From Roseisalinus antarcticus (GTDB taxonomy: Bacteria > Pseudomonadota > Alphaproteobacteria > Rhodobacterales > Rhodobacteraceae): a stretch of DNA of 43,299 nucleotides. This document shows, piece after piece, positions 27,229 through 35,171 of this stretch (position 1 is the stretch's first letter; the number at the start of each line of letters is the position of its first letter). The notes under the pieces are model-generated. The model did no database searches. It saw nothing but the letters and a program-made list of their open reading frames with translations, and was not told the origin of the DNA. The stretch is from assembly GCF_900172355.1 (NCBI RefSeq), contig NZ_FWFZ01000028.1:1-43299 (forward strand). Reading direction: 5' to 3'. Both the position numbers and the translations under genes were made by a program.

Positions 27229-28044
27229 ATGTCTGACTACCTTGCCCGCCTGTTCTCGCTCCAGGGGCAGACCGCGCTGGTCGCCGGCGGTGCCGGCGCC
27301 ATCGGCCGCGACATTTCGATGGCGCTCGCCAAGGCCGGCGCCCGCGTGATCGTCCACGACCTCTCGCCCGACCGGCTTGACGACGTCAAGGCCATGTTCG
27401 ACGCGGAAGGGCTCGAGTTTACCGGGATCGAGGCGGATCTGGGCACGGCCGCCGCCTGTGCCGAGCTTGCGGCAAAAGCCGGCGAGGTCACGGGCCGCAT
27501 CGACATCCTCGTGAACCTTCAGGGCGCCAACCGCCGCAAGCCGATCGCAGATGTCACCGCCGAGGATTTCGACCTCATCACCTCGGTCAACCTGCGGTCG
27601 GTCTATTTCCTCTCGCAGGCGGTCCAGCCGATCATGAAGCGCCAGGGCGGCGGGCGGATCGTCCACTTCAGCTCTCTCTCGGCGAACGTGTCCTTCGACA
27701 CGATCTCGGTCTACGCGGCCACCAAGGCCGCCGTCACGTCGCTCACCCGCAGCCAGGCCCACGAATGGGCCGACGACAACATCCTGGTGAATTCGATCGA
27801 GCCGGGCTTCGTCCAGACCGAGTTCACGCGCCCGCTCTGGGACGACGATTACCGCGCCGAGTGGTTCGCGAACTTCATCCCCCAGGGGCGCCTGGCCCGG
27901 CCCGAGGACCTGGTGACCACGGTGCTCTATCTCGCCGCGCCAGCGACCCGCTATCTCACCGGGCAGAACATCACGCCGGACGGCGGCGTCATGACCGGCG
28001 CAAGCTGGGTCGAGACCCCGCGCCGCGCCGCCATCGAGCGCTGA
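27229..28044 (+). CDS. Short-chain dehydrogenase (SDR), gluconate 5-dehydrogenase-like
   Basis: A 271-residue classical SDR. The cofactor motif is VAGGAGAIGRDIS (TGxxxGIG pattern), the structural motif NLQGAN sits where NNAG is usual, and catalysis uses Tyr162 and Lys166 in SVYAATKAAVTS. It oxidises or reduces a hydroxyl or carbonyl with NAD(P). The ATG at 27229 is preferred over one at 27202 because AAAGGGA lies just before it. It is divergent from the sugar transporter operon and 12 bases upstream of a sulfurtransferase gene. Similar proteins act in sugar acid metabolism, so it is a candidate for a later step on the lactone-derived acid. Confidence 0.88.
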   Translation: MSDYLARLFSLQGQTALVAGGAGAIGRDISMALAKAGARVIVHDLSPDRLDDVKAMFDAEGLEFTGIEADLGTAAACAELAAKAGEVTGRIDILVNLQGANRRKPIADVTAEDFDLITSVNLRSVYFLSQAVQPIMKRQGGGRIVHFSSLSANVSFDTISVYAATKAAVTSLTRSQAHEWADDNILVNSIEPGFVQTEFTRPLWDDDYRAEWFANFIPQGRLARPEDLVTTVLYLAAPATRYLTGQNITPDGGVMTGASWVETPRRAAIER

Positions 28045-28056
28045 AAGGACCCCGCA

Positions 28057-28917
28057 ATGACCGATTGGCTCATCGAGACGGACGACCTCGCCACCCTGCT
28101 GGAGACCGAGCCCGACGCGGACCGCGTCGTGCTGGACTGCTCCTGGTATCTGCCCGAGACCGGCAAGCACGCCATCGAGGACTTCCGGGCCGGGCACATT
28201 CCCGGCGCCCGGTTCATCGACCTCGCGGACATCTCCGACCCGGAGTCCGACTACGTGAACATGATGCCCTCGCCCGAACGGTTCGCCGACGCCGTGGGCG
28301 CGGCGGGCATCGGCAACGGGACCGAGGTGATCGTCTACGACGCGGGCTATGTCTCGGCGCGGCTGTGGTGGATGTTCCGCACCTTCGGCCACAACCGGGT
28401 GCGTATCCTCAACGGCGGCTACCGCAAGTGGGTCGCCGAGGGCCGCCCGCTGGAGGATGGTCCCGCCCGAGACGTGCCGCGGCAGGACTTCGTGGCCGGG
28501 CCCGTCGAGGGGCGGGTCGCCTCCATCGAGACCCTGCGCGACGTGACGGCGAACGGCGGCGCCGCGATCATCGACGCGCGGACCGCCGCCAAGTTCGACG
28601 GCCTTGAAGGATCGGGCTATCCCGGCGTCGCCTCGGGCTACATGCCCGGCGCCATCAACACGCCCTGGCAGCTGTTCTTCCGACCCGCCCCGGATCATCG
28701 CTTTGTCTCCGCCGACGAGGCGCGGCGGATCTTCGAGGACCGCGGCGTCGACATGTCGGGCCCGGTCATCACCACCTGCGGATCGGGCGTGACGGCGTCG
28801 ATCCTGGGCTTCATGCTCGAACAGGTCGGGCACGCCGACTGGACGCTCTACGACGGGTCCTGGCACGAATGGGGCCAGCAGCCCGACACGCCCAAGCTGG
28901 TCAAAGGCGACACCTGA
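28057..28917 (+). CDS. Two-domain rhodanese-type sulfurtransferase (3-mercaptopyruvate sulfurtransferase-like)
   Basis: A 286-residue protein with two rhodanese domains. The inactive N-terminal domain (residues 1 to about 130) has LDCSWYLPETG and RFIDLADISDPESDYVNMMP. The C-terminal domain carries the catalytic Cys241 in TTCGSGVTAS, the CGSGVTA loop typical of 3-mercaptopyruvate rather than thiosulfate sulfurtransferases. It would move sulfur from mercaptopyruvate or a similar thiol to an acceptor. It directly follows the SDR gene and lies in a sugar locus, where its role is unclear. The fold assignment is firm. Confidence 0.9.
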   Translation: MTDWLIETDDLATLLETEPDADRVVLDCSWYLPETGKHAIEDFRAGHIPGARFIDLADISDPESDYVNMMPSPERFADAVGAAGIGNGTEVIVYDAGYVSARLWWMFRTFGHNRVRILNGGYRKWVAEGRPLEDGPARDVPRQDFVAGPVEGRVASIETLRDVTANGGAAIIDARTAAKFDGLEGSGYPGVASGYMPGAINTPWQLFFRPAPDHRFVSADEARRIFEDRGVDMSGPVITTCGSGVTASILGFMLEQVGHADWTLYDGSWHEWGQQPDTPKLVKGDT

Positions 28918-28933
28918 CAGCATTCTGGCCGTC

Positions 28934-29380
28934 TCAGCTCTCGGGCAGCTGGATCATCTCGATGATCAGCCCCTCTTCGGGGCTGCGCATGTAGATGATC
29001 CGGCCGCCCTTGTTCGGCCCGTCGTCGATCTGGACCTCGGTGCCCACGATCTCCAGCGGCCAGGCCAGCGCCCGCTCCAGTGCCGTGTCCATGTCATCGA
29101 CGTTCATCGCCACGTGAAGCGAGCCCAGGTCGCAGGGGCGCGGCACGTAGCGGGCGACGTCACCCGGGGCGGAATAGCACAGAAGCTCCAGCCTCGCGGG
29201 GCCGTTGCGCATGTAGATGACCTCGACCTCGGCCCCCCGAACACCCGTCACGGCAGAGATGATGGCAGGGTCGCGCGGCGCGCGTGAAAAGGTCTCGAAC
29301 CCGAAGAGATCGCGAAACATCGCCTCGCTGCGGTCGAGATCCTTCACCGTGATCCCGGTGTGATTGAACGTGACATTCAT
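28934..29380 (-). CDS. VOC family (glyoxalase/dioxygenase fold) protein
   Basis: A 148-residue vicinal-oxygen-chelate protein. It opens with FNHTGITVKDLDRSEAMFRD, where the first metal-binding histidine is expected, and has LGSLHVAMNVDDMDTALERA and a final acidic position in GLIIEMIQLPES. These could give the usual His/His/Glu metal site. Family members include glyoxalases, epimerases and dioxygenases; the reaction cannot be set. GAGGAAC precedes the ATG. It lies downstream of the SDR at 29423-30169 on the same strand with a 42-base gap, probably one transcript under the GntR regulator. Confidence 0.85.
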   Translation of the reverse strand: MNVTFNHTGITVKDLDRSEAMFRDLFGFETFSRAPRDPAIISAVTGVRGAEVEVIYMRNGPARLELLCYSAPGDVARYVPRPCDLGSLHVAMNVDDMDTALERALAWPLEIVGTEVQIDDGPNKGGRIIYMRSPEEGLIIEMIQLPES

Positions 29381-29422
29381 CTTTCGTTCCTCGTTGGTCT
29401 TGGGTTTCTCCGCCGGCGGCCC

Positions 29423-30169
29423 CTACCGGCCCCCGCTTACGGGCAGTATCGCGCCGGTCACGTAGCTCGCGGCCTCCGACAGCAGCCAGACGATGGCGGC
29501 CGCGGTCTCCTCGGCCGATCCCGCCCGGCCCAGGGGCACGGTCTGGCCCAGCCGCTCGACACGGCCGGCATCGCCGGCGGATTTGTGGATCTCGGTGTCG
29601 ATCAGGCCGGGGCGCACGGCGTTGACCCGGATGCCTTCGGGGCCCAGCTCCTTCGACAAGCCGATGGTCATGGACTCGATCGCGCCCTTCGAGGCGCCAT
29701 AGTCGATGAACTCGTTCGGGGCGCCAAGAACCGCCGACATGGACGACAGGTTGACGATGCTGCCCCCCTGCCCGCCGTTTCCCGTGGCCATCAGGCGCAA
29801 GGCCTCGCGACAGCACAGGAAGGTGCCGGCGGTGTTGATCATGAAGGTGCGGGTCCAACGTTCCAGCGAGATGCCCTCGAACCGGCCCGAGGGGGGGAGC
29901 ATGCCCGCGTTGTTGACCAGCCCGCGCAGGTGGCCATGGCGCTCCGCGCAGGTGGCGAAGAGGTGGCGGACCTGCGCCTCGTCCGAGACGTCGACCTGCA
30001 GCGCCTCCGCCCGGCCTCCCGCGTCGCGGATCTCGCCCACGACCCTCCCGGCCGCCTCCGCGTCCGAATTGAACGTCAGCAGGACGTCCCAGCCCTCCCG
30101 CGCGGCCAGACGCGCCGTCGCGGCGCCGATGCCCCGCGACCCGCCGGTTATCAGCAGAACCGCCGTCAC
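29423..30169 (-). CDS. Short-chain dehydrogenase/reductase (SDR)
   Basis: A 248-residue classical SDR of normal length. The cofactor motif is ITGGSRGIGAATA, NNAG is present as GLVNNAGM, and the catalytic residues are Ser143, Tyr157 and Lys161 (DYGASKGA). The start is a GTG at 30167-30169 without a clear ribosome binding site. It sits between the GntR regulator and the VOC protein and probably belongs to the same sugar-acid pathway. The pattern resembles glucose 1-dehydrogenase/3-oxoacyl reductase-like SDRs, so the substrate is open. Confidence 0.88.
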   Translation of the reverse strand: MTAVLLITGGSRGIGAATARLAAREGWDVLLTFNSDAEAAGRVVGEIRDAGGRAEALQVDVSDEAQVRHLFATCAERHGHLRGLVNNAGMLPPSGRFEGISLERWTRTFMINTAGTFLCCREALRLMATGNGGQGGSIVNLSSMSAVLGAPNEFIDYGASKGAIESMTIGLSKELGPEGIRVNAVRPGLIDTEIHKSAGDAGRVERLGQTVPLGRAGSAEETAAAIVWLLSEAASYVTGAILPVSGGR

Positions 30170-30367
30170 GTGCGCGCCCCCGCACGGCGGGTCGGATGCG
30201 CGGCGCGGACGCCGGCGCCCGTGCGCCTTGAAAGTGATCGCATCACGTCCCGACGCCCCGGGTATCGGCCCGTTCCGGCCGGACGAATTCCCGCGCCTTC
30301 CGCTCTCATAGCCTCGTCCTCTTCCTTGCCCTGTCGCTGCGGCTGCCGGTCCAACCGGGTTGCGTGT

Positions 30368-31162
30368 TCAGAACCCTTCTCCCGACCGGGCGGCCATCTT
30401 CTCGGTCTCGGATTTCCGCGTCGGGCCCTCCTTGCCATCGAGAGCAACCCGCGCGGCGGCCCGGACGAGCCGCGGCTCGAACTGCGGCTCGATCTGGGCG
30501 ATGATCGTCAGGGCGATGCGGGCGTAATGCTCTGCCAGAAGGTAGGACACGAGCCCGCCGTCCCGCGCATCGCAGGCCGCCAGGATCGCGCGATGCTCGG
30601 CAGAGGATTGTTCATAGGAATTGGATTGCCCCAGATAGATCCGGCGATACCGCTCTGCATGCTCGTTGAGCTTCGCCGAATACTCCACATGCCGTGGACC
30701 GGCCCCCCGGATCGCAATCATGTGGAAAGTCCGGTGCGCAGCGTCGAATTCGGCGAAATTCTCGGGCGAGGCGAATTGCTCCATCCGCGCGAGACAGTCG
30801 CGCATCTCGTCCATGTCCGCGCCGTCCAGATCCGCAACCGAGGTCCGCACGGTCGAGGTGTCAAGCTTGATCCGCAGCGCATAAAGCTCGTCAAGATCGG
30901 CCATGGAGGTGGTCGAGATCACCACCTGCCGCCCCCGGCGGGAGCTTACCAGCCCCTCTTTCTCGATCAGGCGGAGGGCTTCGCGGACCGGGGTCCGGCT
31001 CAGCCCGAGGCTTTCGGCGATCTTGACCTGGGACAGCCGGGCGCCCGGCGCGAAGGCCCCCCGCAGGATCGCGAGCTTGATGCGGTCATATGCGTCGAGC
31101 ATCCGGCTGCCGCTGATGTCGGCCCCAATCGCCTCACCGGCCTGTTCGTCGTTCGAAACCAC
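30368..31162 (-). CDS. GntR family transcriptional regulator, FCD subfamily
   Basis: A 264-residue regulator. The winged helix-turn-helix is at residues 24-90 (YDRIKLAILRGAFAPGARLS, then SLGLSRTPVREALRLIEKEG). An all-helical FCD effector domain follows, with metal-ligand-type histidines in FAEFDAAHRTFHMIA and EHRAILAA. The start is a GTG at 31160-31162; a later ATG at 31100-31102 would remove 20 residues. FCD regulators usually respond to sugar acids or other small organic acids, fitting a pathway via a lactone. Palindromes related to CTGTATGCAG upstream of this gene and in the 27-kb divergent region are its likely sites. Confidence 0.9.
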   Translation of the reverse strand: MVSNDEQAGEAIGADISGSRMLDAYDRIKLAILRGAFAPGARLSQVKIAESLGLSRTPVREALRLIEKEGLVSSRRGRQVVISTTSMADLDELYALRIKLDTSTVRTSVADLDGADMDEMRDCLARMEQFASPENFAEFDAAHRTFHMIAIRGAGPRHVEYSAKLNEHAERYRRIYLGQSNSYEQSSAEHRAILAACDARDGGLVSYLLAEHYARIALTIIAQIEPQFEPRLVRAAARVALDGKEGPTRKSETEKMAARSGEGF

Positions 31163-31200
31163 TGCGCTTCAGCCTCACAAGCTGTCCAATGCCTATTTTC

Positions 31201-31227
31201 TGTATATCTGACGTAGGCCGCAGTCAA
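31201..31227 (-). promoter_or_regulatory. Probable promoter of the GntR gene
   Basis: On the minus strand TTGACT (31227-31222) and TATACA (31206-31201) resemble -35 and -10 elements with a 15-base spacer, somewhat shorter than ideal. They lie 39 bases before the GTG start and just downstream of an operator candidate. Confidence 0.45.
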
Positions 31228-31231
31228 TAAT

Positions 31232-31241
31232 CTGCATACTG
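31232..31241. promoter_or_regulatory. Candidate GntR operator (CTGCATACTG)
   Basis: Eight or more bases match the palindrome shared with the 27-kb region. It is four bases upstream of the -35 of the GntR gene, consistent with autoregulation. Confidence 0.55.
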
Positions 31242-31339
31242 ATTGCGCCGCCCCCGCGGCCCGTCTCTCCGTCTTCGGAGCCAAAAATGAGGTGATACCG
31301 GGAAGAATGCCTTCACCTATGCCAACAAGAAAACCAAAG

Positions 31340-31349
31340 CTGTATGCAG
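31340..31349. promoter_or_regulatory. Candidate GntR operator (CTGTATGCAG)
   Basis: A fully matching copy of the motif, reverse complement CTGCATACAG. It lies about 100 bases from the other copy, in the 444-base gap (31163-31606) between the divergent GntR and histidine kinase genes. Apart from these sites and the promoter I see no other feature in that gap. Confidence 0.5.
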
Positions 31350-31606
31350 TATGGCAACGCCGGTGCGTCATGCCCGCCCCGGCAACAGGGACCTCCACTC
31401 CCGCCGCGCGGACTACAGGCGTCCGCAGAAACCGGCCCCTTTGCAAAGCGCGACGAAGCCCCGTCCCGCCCCGGATTTCAGCTTGCGTGTGTCGCCAATT
31501 CGATGTTGCGGAACCGACAGGCCCTATGCAACCTTGAAGTGTTTCAACTCCCGTTCCGCCCTTCGCAGGGAGGCCAGTCGTCGGACGGGCCCTGATTGGA
31601 GGCACA

Positions 31607-33913
31607 ATGCGGTCGAAGACTGGTCAATGGGCCTTTGTGTTGTTGTCCAGCGTCGCGGTCGCCGTTCTCGTGGCGCTGGTGGGTTTCCAGCAAAAGCGCA
31701 GCCTGGCAAAAAGCGAGGTGGAGGCGGCCTACGGCGAGCTGGAACTGGCGCTCGCCACCCTGTCCGTGCGCATGGCGACCATGGCAGAGGCGGTGGAGCA
31801 GACCCCTGATCTGACACCGCTGCACTTCTCGGACCTCTATGCCGATCTGCTCCACTCATCGACGCGGACACATGAACGCGCGATTGCCTTCATTCCCGAG
31901 GTGCGGAGCGCCGGGGACCTGGACCGGCTCCTCGATCGATTCCGGGCGGAATACGAGGCCACCGGCTATCCCGAATTCGCCCTTTTCCCAGAGATGACCG
32001 CGGACGCGATATTCCCGGCGATCATGGTCGAACCCGCGGCGCGCCGGGCCGACCTGTTCGGGTTCAACGTGGGGGCGAGCCCCGAGCGCCTGACCGCGGC
32101 CTACGACGCGCTGGAGCACGGCGCGATGACCAGCAGCGCACCGGTCGCGCTGTCACGGGAGGAAGGTGCGCCTGCCACGGGCTTTCTGCTGCTCTATCCC
32201 GTCCGGCTGGCCGCCTCGCACCCCGGGGTCGGCTACGACCAGGCGATCCTGGCGGCCGGGATGACGCCGGTCGCGCTCTTCTCGGACCGAGTCGCCCTGT
32301 CGGATCGGAACATCGTGCGGCTGGAGATCGGGATCGGCGGCGCGCTCCTGCCGGTGACGCTGTCGGCGGGCACCGACGAGCCCCTGCTGAACATCTCCAT
32401 AGAGCGGGACGTGACCCTGCCTCCGATCCGGACCAGGGGGTTCGAGGTCCCGGTGCAGGCCAGCGTCGTCTACCTGCCGCAGCTGCTGGACGCGGCCCCG
32501 CCCCTGATCGCCGCCTCTGTCACCTTCCTGATCGGCTACCTGCTGATGAACCTCGCGACCACCCGGACGGCCTCCAAGCGCGAGCTCGAGGCCGCGCTGC
32601 GCAGCAAGGAGGTCGAGCTGCGCGAGGCCTACCGGATCCAGGCACGGTCCCAGCGGGTCGAGGCCCTCGGCCGGCTCGTGGGCGGTGTCGCCCATGATTT
32701 CAACAACATCCTGAGCGTGATCCTCGGCAATCTGGAGTTGATGAAGGAGGAAAAGATCGTGCGGACCGATGAGCCGCTGATCGAGGAGGCCATCGGCGCG
32801 ACCCAGCGCGGCGCACATCTGACGCGGCAACTGTTGCTGGTGGGCCGGAAATCGCATCTGCAACCGCGAACCCTGGATGTGGCGCGGGTGCTGCTGGACA
32901 GCACCTCCATGCTCAGGCGCGTCCTTCCGGAGTCGATAGAGCTGACGGCCGCCCCGGCCGCCGGGCTCTGGCGTATCCGGGCCGATCTCGACGGTCTGAA
33001 CAACGCGCTCCTCAACCTCGCCATCAATTCCCGCGACGCGATGGAAGGCCGGGGCAAGCTCATCATCGAGGCCGCGAACAGCCACGCCACGCCCGACTAC
33101 ATCAAGGACCGGCCGGAGGAGGAGCTCGCCCCGGGGCGCTACGTCATCATCTCTGTCACCGACACCGGCGGCGGCATGACGGCGGCGACCGCCGAACGCG
33201 CTTTCGATCCGTTCTTCACCACCAAGCATGCCACCGATGGCTCCGGCCTTGGGCTGCCCTCGGTCCTCGGCTTCTGCCGGCAATCGGGCGGCACCTGCCG
33301 CATCTACAGCGAGCCAGGCGTCGGCACGACCGTGCGCATGTTCCTGCCCGTCAGCGGGGAGGCCGCGAACAGGGCGACGGCGATGGAGCCACCGGACCCC
33401 CCGGCGAATGCCGGCGGGCGCATCCTACTGGCCGAGGACGAGGACAGCGTGGCGCGGATCATGCAGAAGCAGCTCGAGAGCTTCGGATACGCCGTGCAGC
33501 GCGTTTCGACCGGCGACGCGGCGTGGGAGCTGCTTCAGGGTCGCCAGAATTTCGACCCGCTGATCACCGATCTCGTCATGCCCGGCGAGATCCAGGGCGC
33601 GGAACTTGCCCGCCGGGTCGAGGGCTTGCTGCCGTCGATGAAGCTGCTGCTCGTCTCGGGCTATCTATCCCCAGGAAGCGGCGATCGAGGGCAATGGCGT
33701 CGCGACGCGGCACACGGTGCTGACGAAACCCGTCCCCCGCCACGAACTCCTGCTGGCAATCGACGCGGCGATGAACGACTGAGCAGCGCTTGCGGGTTGG
33801 CCGGGCGCACACAACGGGCCGTCGAGGCGCCGCCGGCTAGCCCTTGGGGGAGGTCCCCAACCCCGGGATGCGCCAGCCGACATAGCCCAGCCCGACCAGG
33901 GCCGCCGCCGTAA
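31607..33913 (+). CDS. CHASE-domain hybrid sensor histidine kinase, receiver domain frameshifted
   Basis: A membrane sensor kinase. TM1 is at residues 8-27; a periplasmic CHASE domain follows (FALFPEMTADAIFPAIMVEP); TM2 is near residues 300-318. The dimerisation box has His363 in GGVAHDFNNIL. The ATPase domain has N and G boxes (INSRDAMEG, DTGGGM, GSGLGLPSV). A receiver domain with ILLAEDED and phospho-acceptor Asp655 (ITDLVMPG) ends the protein. At 33661-33668 CTAT is doubled; removing one copy restores GYPQEAA, LTKPV with the conserved lysine and a TGA at 33780-33782 (723 residues). As it stands the last 40 or so receiver residues are replaced by unrelated sequence running antisense into the MFS gene. 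Confidence 0.88.
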   Translation: MRSKTGQWAFVLLSSVAVAVLVALVGFQQKRSLAKSEVEAAYGELELALATLSVRMATMAEAVEQTPDLTPLHFSDLYADLLHSSTRTHERAIAFIPEVRSAGDLDRLLDRFRAEYEATGYPEFALFPEMTADAIFPAIMVEPAARRADLFGFNVGASPERLTAAYDALEHGAMTSSAPVALSREEGAPATGFLLLYPVRLAASHPGVGYDQAILAAGMTPVALFSDRVALSDRNIVRLEIGIGGALLPVTLSAGTDEPLLNISIERDVTLPPIRTRGFEVPVQASVVYLPQLLDAAPPLIAASVTFLIGYLLMNLATTRTASKRELEAALRSKEVELREAYRIQARSQRVEALGRLVGGVAHDFNNILSVILGNLELMKEEKIVRTDEPLIEEAIGATQRGAHLTRQLLLVGRKSHLQPRTLDVARVLLDSTSMLRRVLPESIELTAAPAAGLWRIRADLDGLNNALLNLAINSRDAMEGRGKLIIEAANSHATPDYIKDRPEEELAPGRYVIISVTDTGGGMTAATAERAFDPFFTTKHATDGSGLGLPSVLGFCRQSGGTCRIYSEPGVGTTVRMFLPVSGEAANRATAMEPPDPPANAGGRILLAEDEDSVARIMQKQLESFGYAVQRVSTGDAAWELLQGRQNFDPLITDLVMPGEIQGAELARRVEGLLPSMKLLLVSGYLSPGSGDRGQWRRDAAHGADETRPPPRTPAGNRRGDERLSSACGLAGRTQRAVEAPPASPWGRSPTPGCASRHSPARPGPPP
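33661..33668 (+). repeat. Tandem CTAT duplication causing a frameshift
   Basis: CTATCTAT in the receiver-domain coding sequence; one copy fits the reading frame of the family, two shift it. It may be a recent slippage event, a phase switch or a sequencing error. Confidence 0.8.
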
Positions 33914-35171
33914 GGCCGGCCCCGGCCAGAAAGGTCGCCCGCGGCCCGGAGACATCCCAGAGCGCACCGGCCAGGACACTGGCCGTCAGCACGGCCAGCC
34001 CGCCGGCGAAATGGAATATCCCGAAGGCCGTTCCGCGCAGGTCCGGCGGGGCGCTGTCCGCGATCAGCGTGGCCAGCAAGCCCTGGGTCAACCCCAGGTG
34101 CAGCCCCCAAAGCGCCACGCCGAAGGCAACGCCGGTCAGGCCATCGGCAAGGCCCAAGACCAGGTCGGCGGCGATCAGCAGGCCGAAGCCGATCAGCAGC
34201 AGCGTCACCCGGTCATAGCGGTCCGACAGCACCCCTGCCGGATAGGCCGAGAGCGCGTAGACCAGATTCATCAGCATCAGCACCATTGGGATCAGCACCA
34301 CTGGCAGGCCGGTGCCTTGCGCCCGCAGGATCAGGAAGGCCTCGCTGAACCGCGCAAGCGAGAACACCGTCGCGACGGCCACCACCAGCCAGAAAGGCGC
34401 GCCGAGGCGCTTCAGCTCAGCCTTGCTGAACGGCAGGCGTCTTTTCGGCCGGTCCGATGCTGGGGGCGGTTCGTGGACGGCAAACACCAGCAGCCCCAGC
34501 GCGAGGAAGGCCGGCAGCACGGCGACCCAGAACACCGCCTGAAAGTTGTTGGCCGTCAGCCACATCAGCGCGATGGCCAGGAACGGGCCGAGGAACGCGC
34601 CCACCGTATCGAGGGATTGGCGCAGGCCGAAGCTCGCGCCGCGCAGGTGGGCGGGCGCGATGTCGGCCACCAGCGCGTCCCGCGGCGCCCCCCGGATGCC
34701 CTTGCCGATCCGGTCGACGAACCGCGCCGCCGTCAGCCAGCCAACGGTGGCGGCAAGCGGGAACACCGGCTTGGTGACGGCGGCGAGCCCATATCCGATC
34801 ACGGCCAGCAGCTTGCGCCTGCCCAGCCAGTCCGACAGCGCCCCCGAGAAGATCTTGACGATCGACGCCGTGGCTTCCGCGACCCCCTCGATGATGCCGA
34901 CGGTCACCATCGACACCCCCAGCACCGAGACGAGATAGACCGGCAGCAGGGCGTGGATCAGTTCCGAAGACACATCCATGAGCAGCGACACGCAGCCCAG
35001 CGCCCAGATCCCGGTCGGGATCTGGCGCAGCCCCGACAGGGTGGACGACAGAAAGGTCACGCGGAGGCCCACGCTGCGGGCCGCCTCACGGCCGGGGTCC
35101 GATGGCCGGGGCTGGCCGAAGGGGCCTCGGGACGCCCGGCCGCGCGGGGCCGCCGGGCCGGGGCGCGTCAC
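33837..35171 (-). CDS. MFS transporter
   Basis: A 444-residue major facilitator with about twelve hydrophobic segments. The loop 2-3 signature is [10 protein letters not shown], and a second-half counterpart is [10 protein letters not shown]. The pattern resembles drug/multisubstrate exporters rather than sugar symporters; the substrate is unknown. The GTG start at 35169-35171 overlaps the gcvP stop (GTGA), so it is probably co-transcribed with the glycine cleavage genes. A downstream GTG at residue 38 is possible because the first 40 residues are Pro/Arg-rich and poorly conserved-looking. Confidence 0.85.
   Translation of the reverse strand: MTRPGPAAPRGRASRGPFGQPRPSDPGREAARSVGLRVTFLSSTLSGLRQIPTGIWALGCVSLLMDVSSELIHALLPVYLVSVLGVSMVTVGIIEGVAEATASIVKIFSGALSDWLGRRKLLAVIGYGLAAVTKPVFPLAATVGWLTAARFVDRIGKGIRGAPRDALVADIAPAHLRGASFGLRQSLDTVGAFLGPFLAIALMWLTANNFQAVFWVAVLPAFLALGLLVFAVHEPPPASDRPKRRLPFSKAELKRLGAPFWLVVAVATVFSLARFSEAFLILRAQGTGLPVVLIPMVLMLMNLVYALSAYPAGVLSDRYDRVTLLLIGFGLLIAADLVLGLADGLTGVAFGVALWGLHLGLTQGLLATLIADSAPPDLRGTAFGIFHFAGGLAVLTASVLAGALWDVSGPRATFLAGAGLTAAALVGLGYVGWRIPGLGTSPKG

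Noticed and set aside
26983-28923. 646-codon minus-strand frame across the SDR and sulfurtransferase genes
   Set aside because: Shadow frame; the plus-strand genes have complete catalytic motifs and ribosome binding sites.
29360-31216. 618-codon plus-strand frame opposite the SDR and GntR genes
   Set aside because: Antisense shadow; it also crosses the intergenic gap between those genes.
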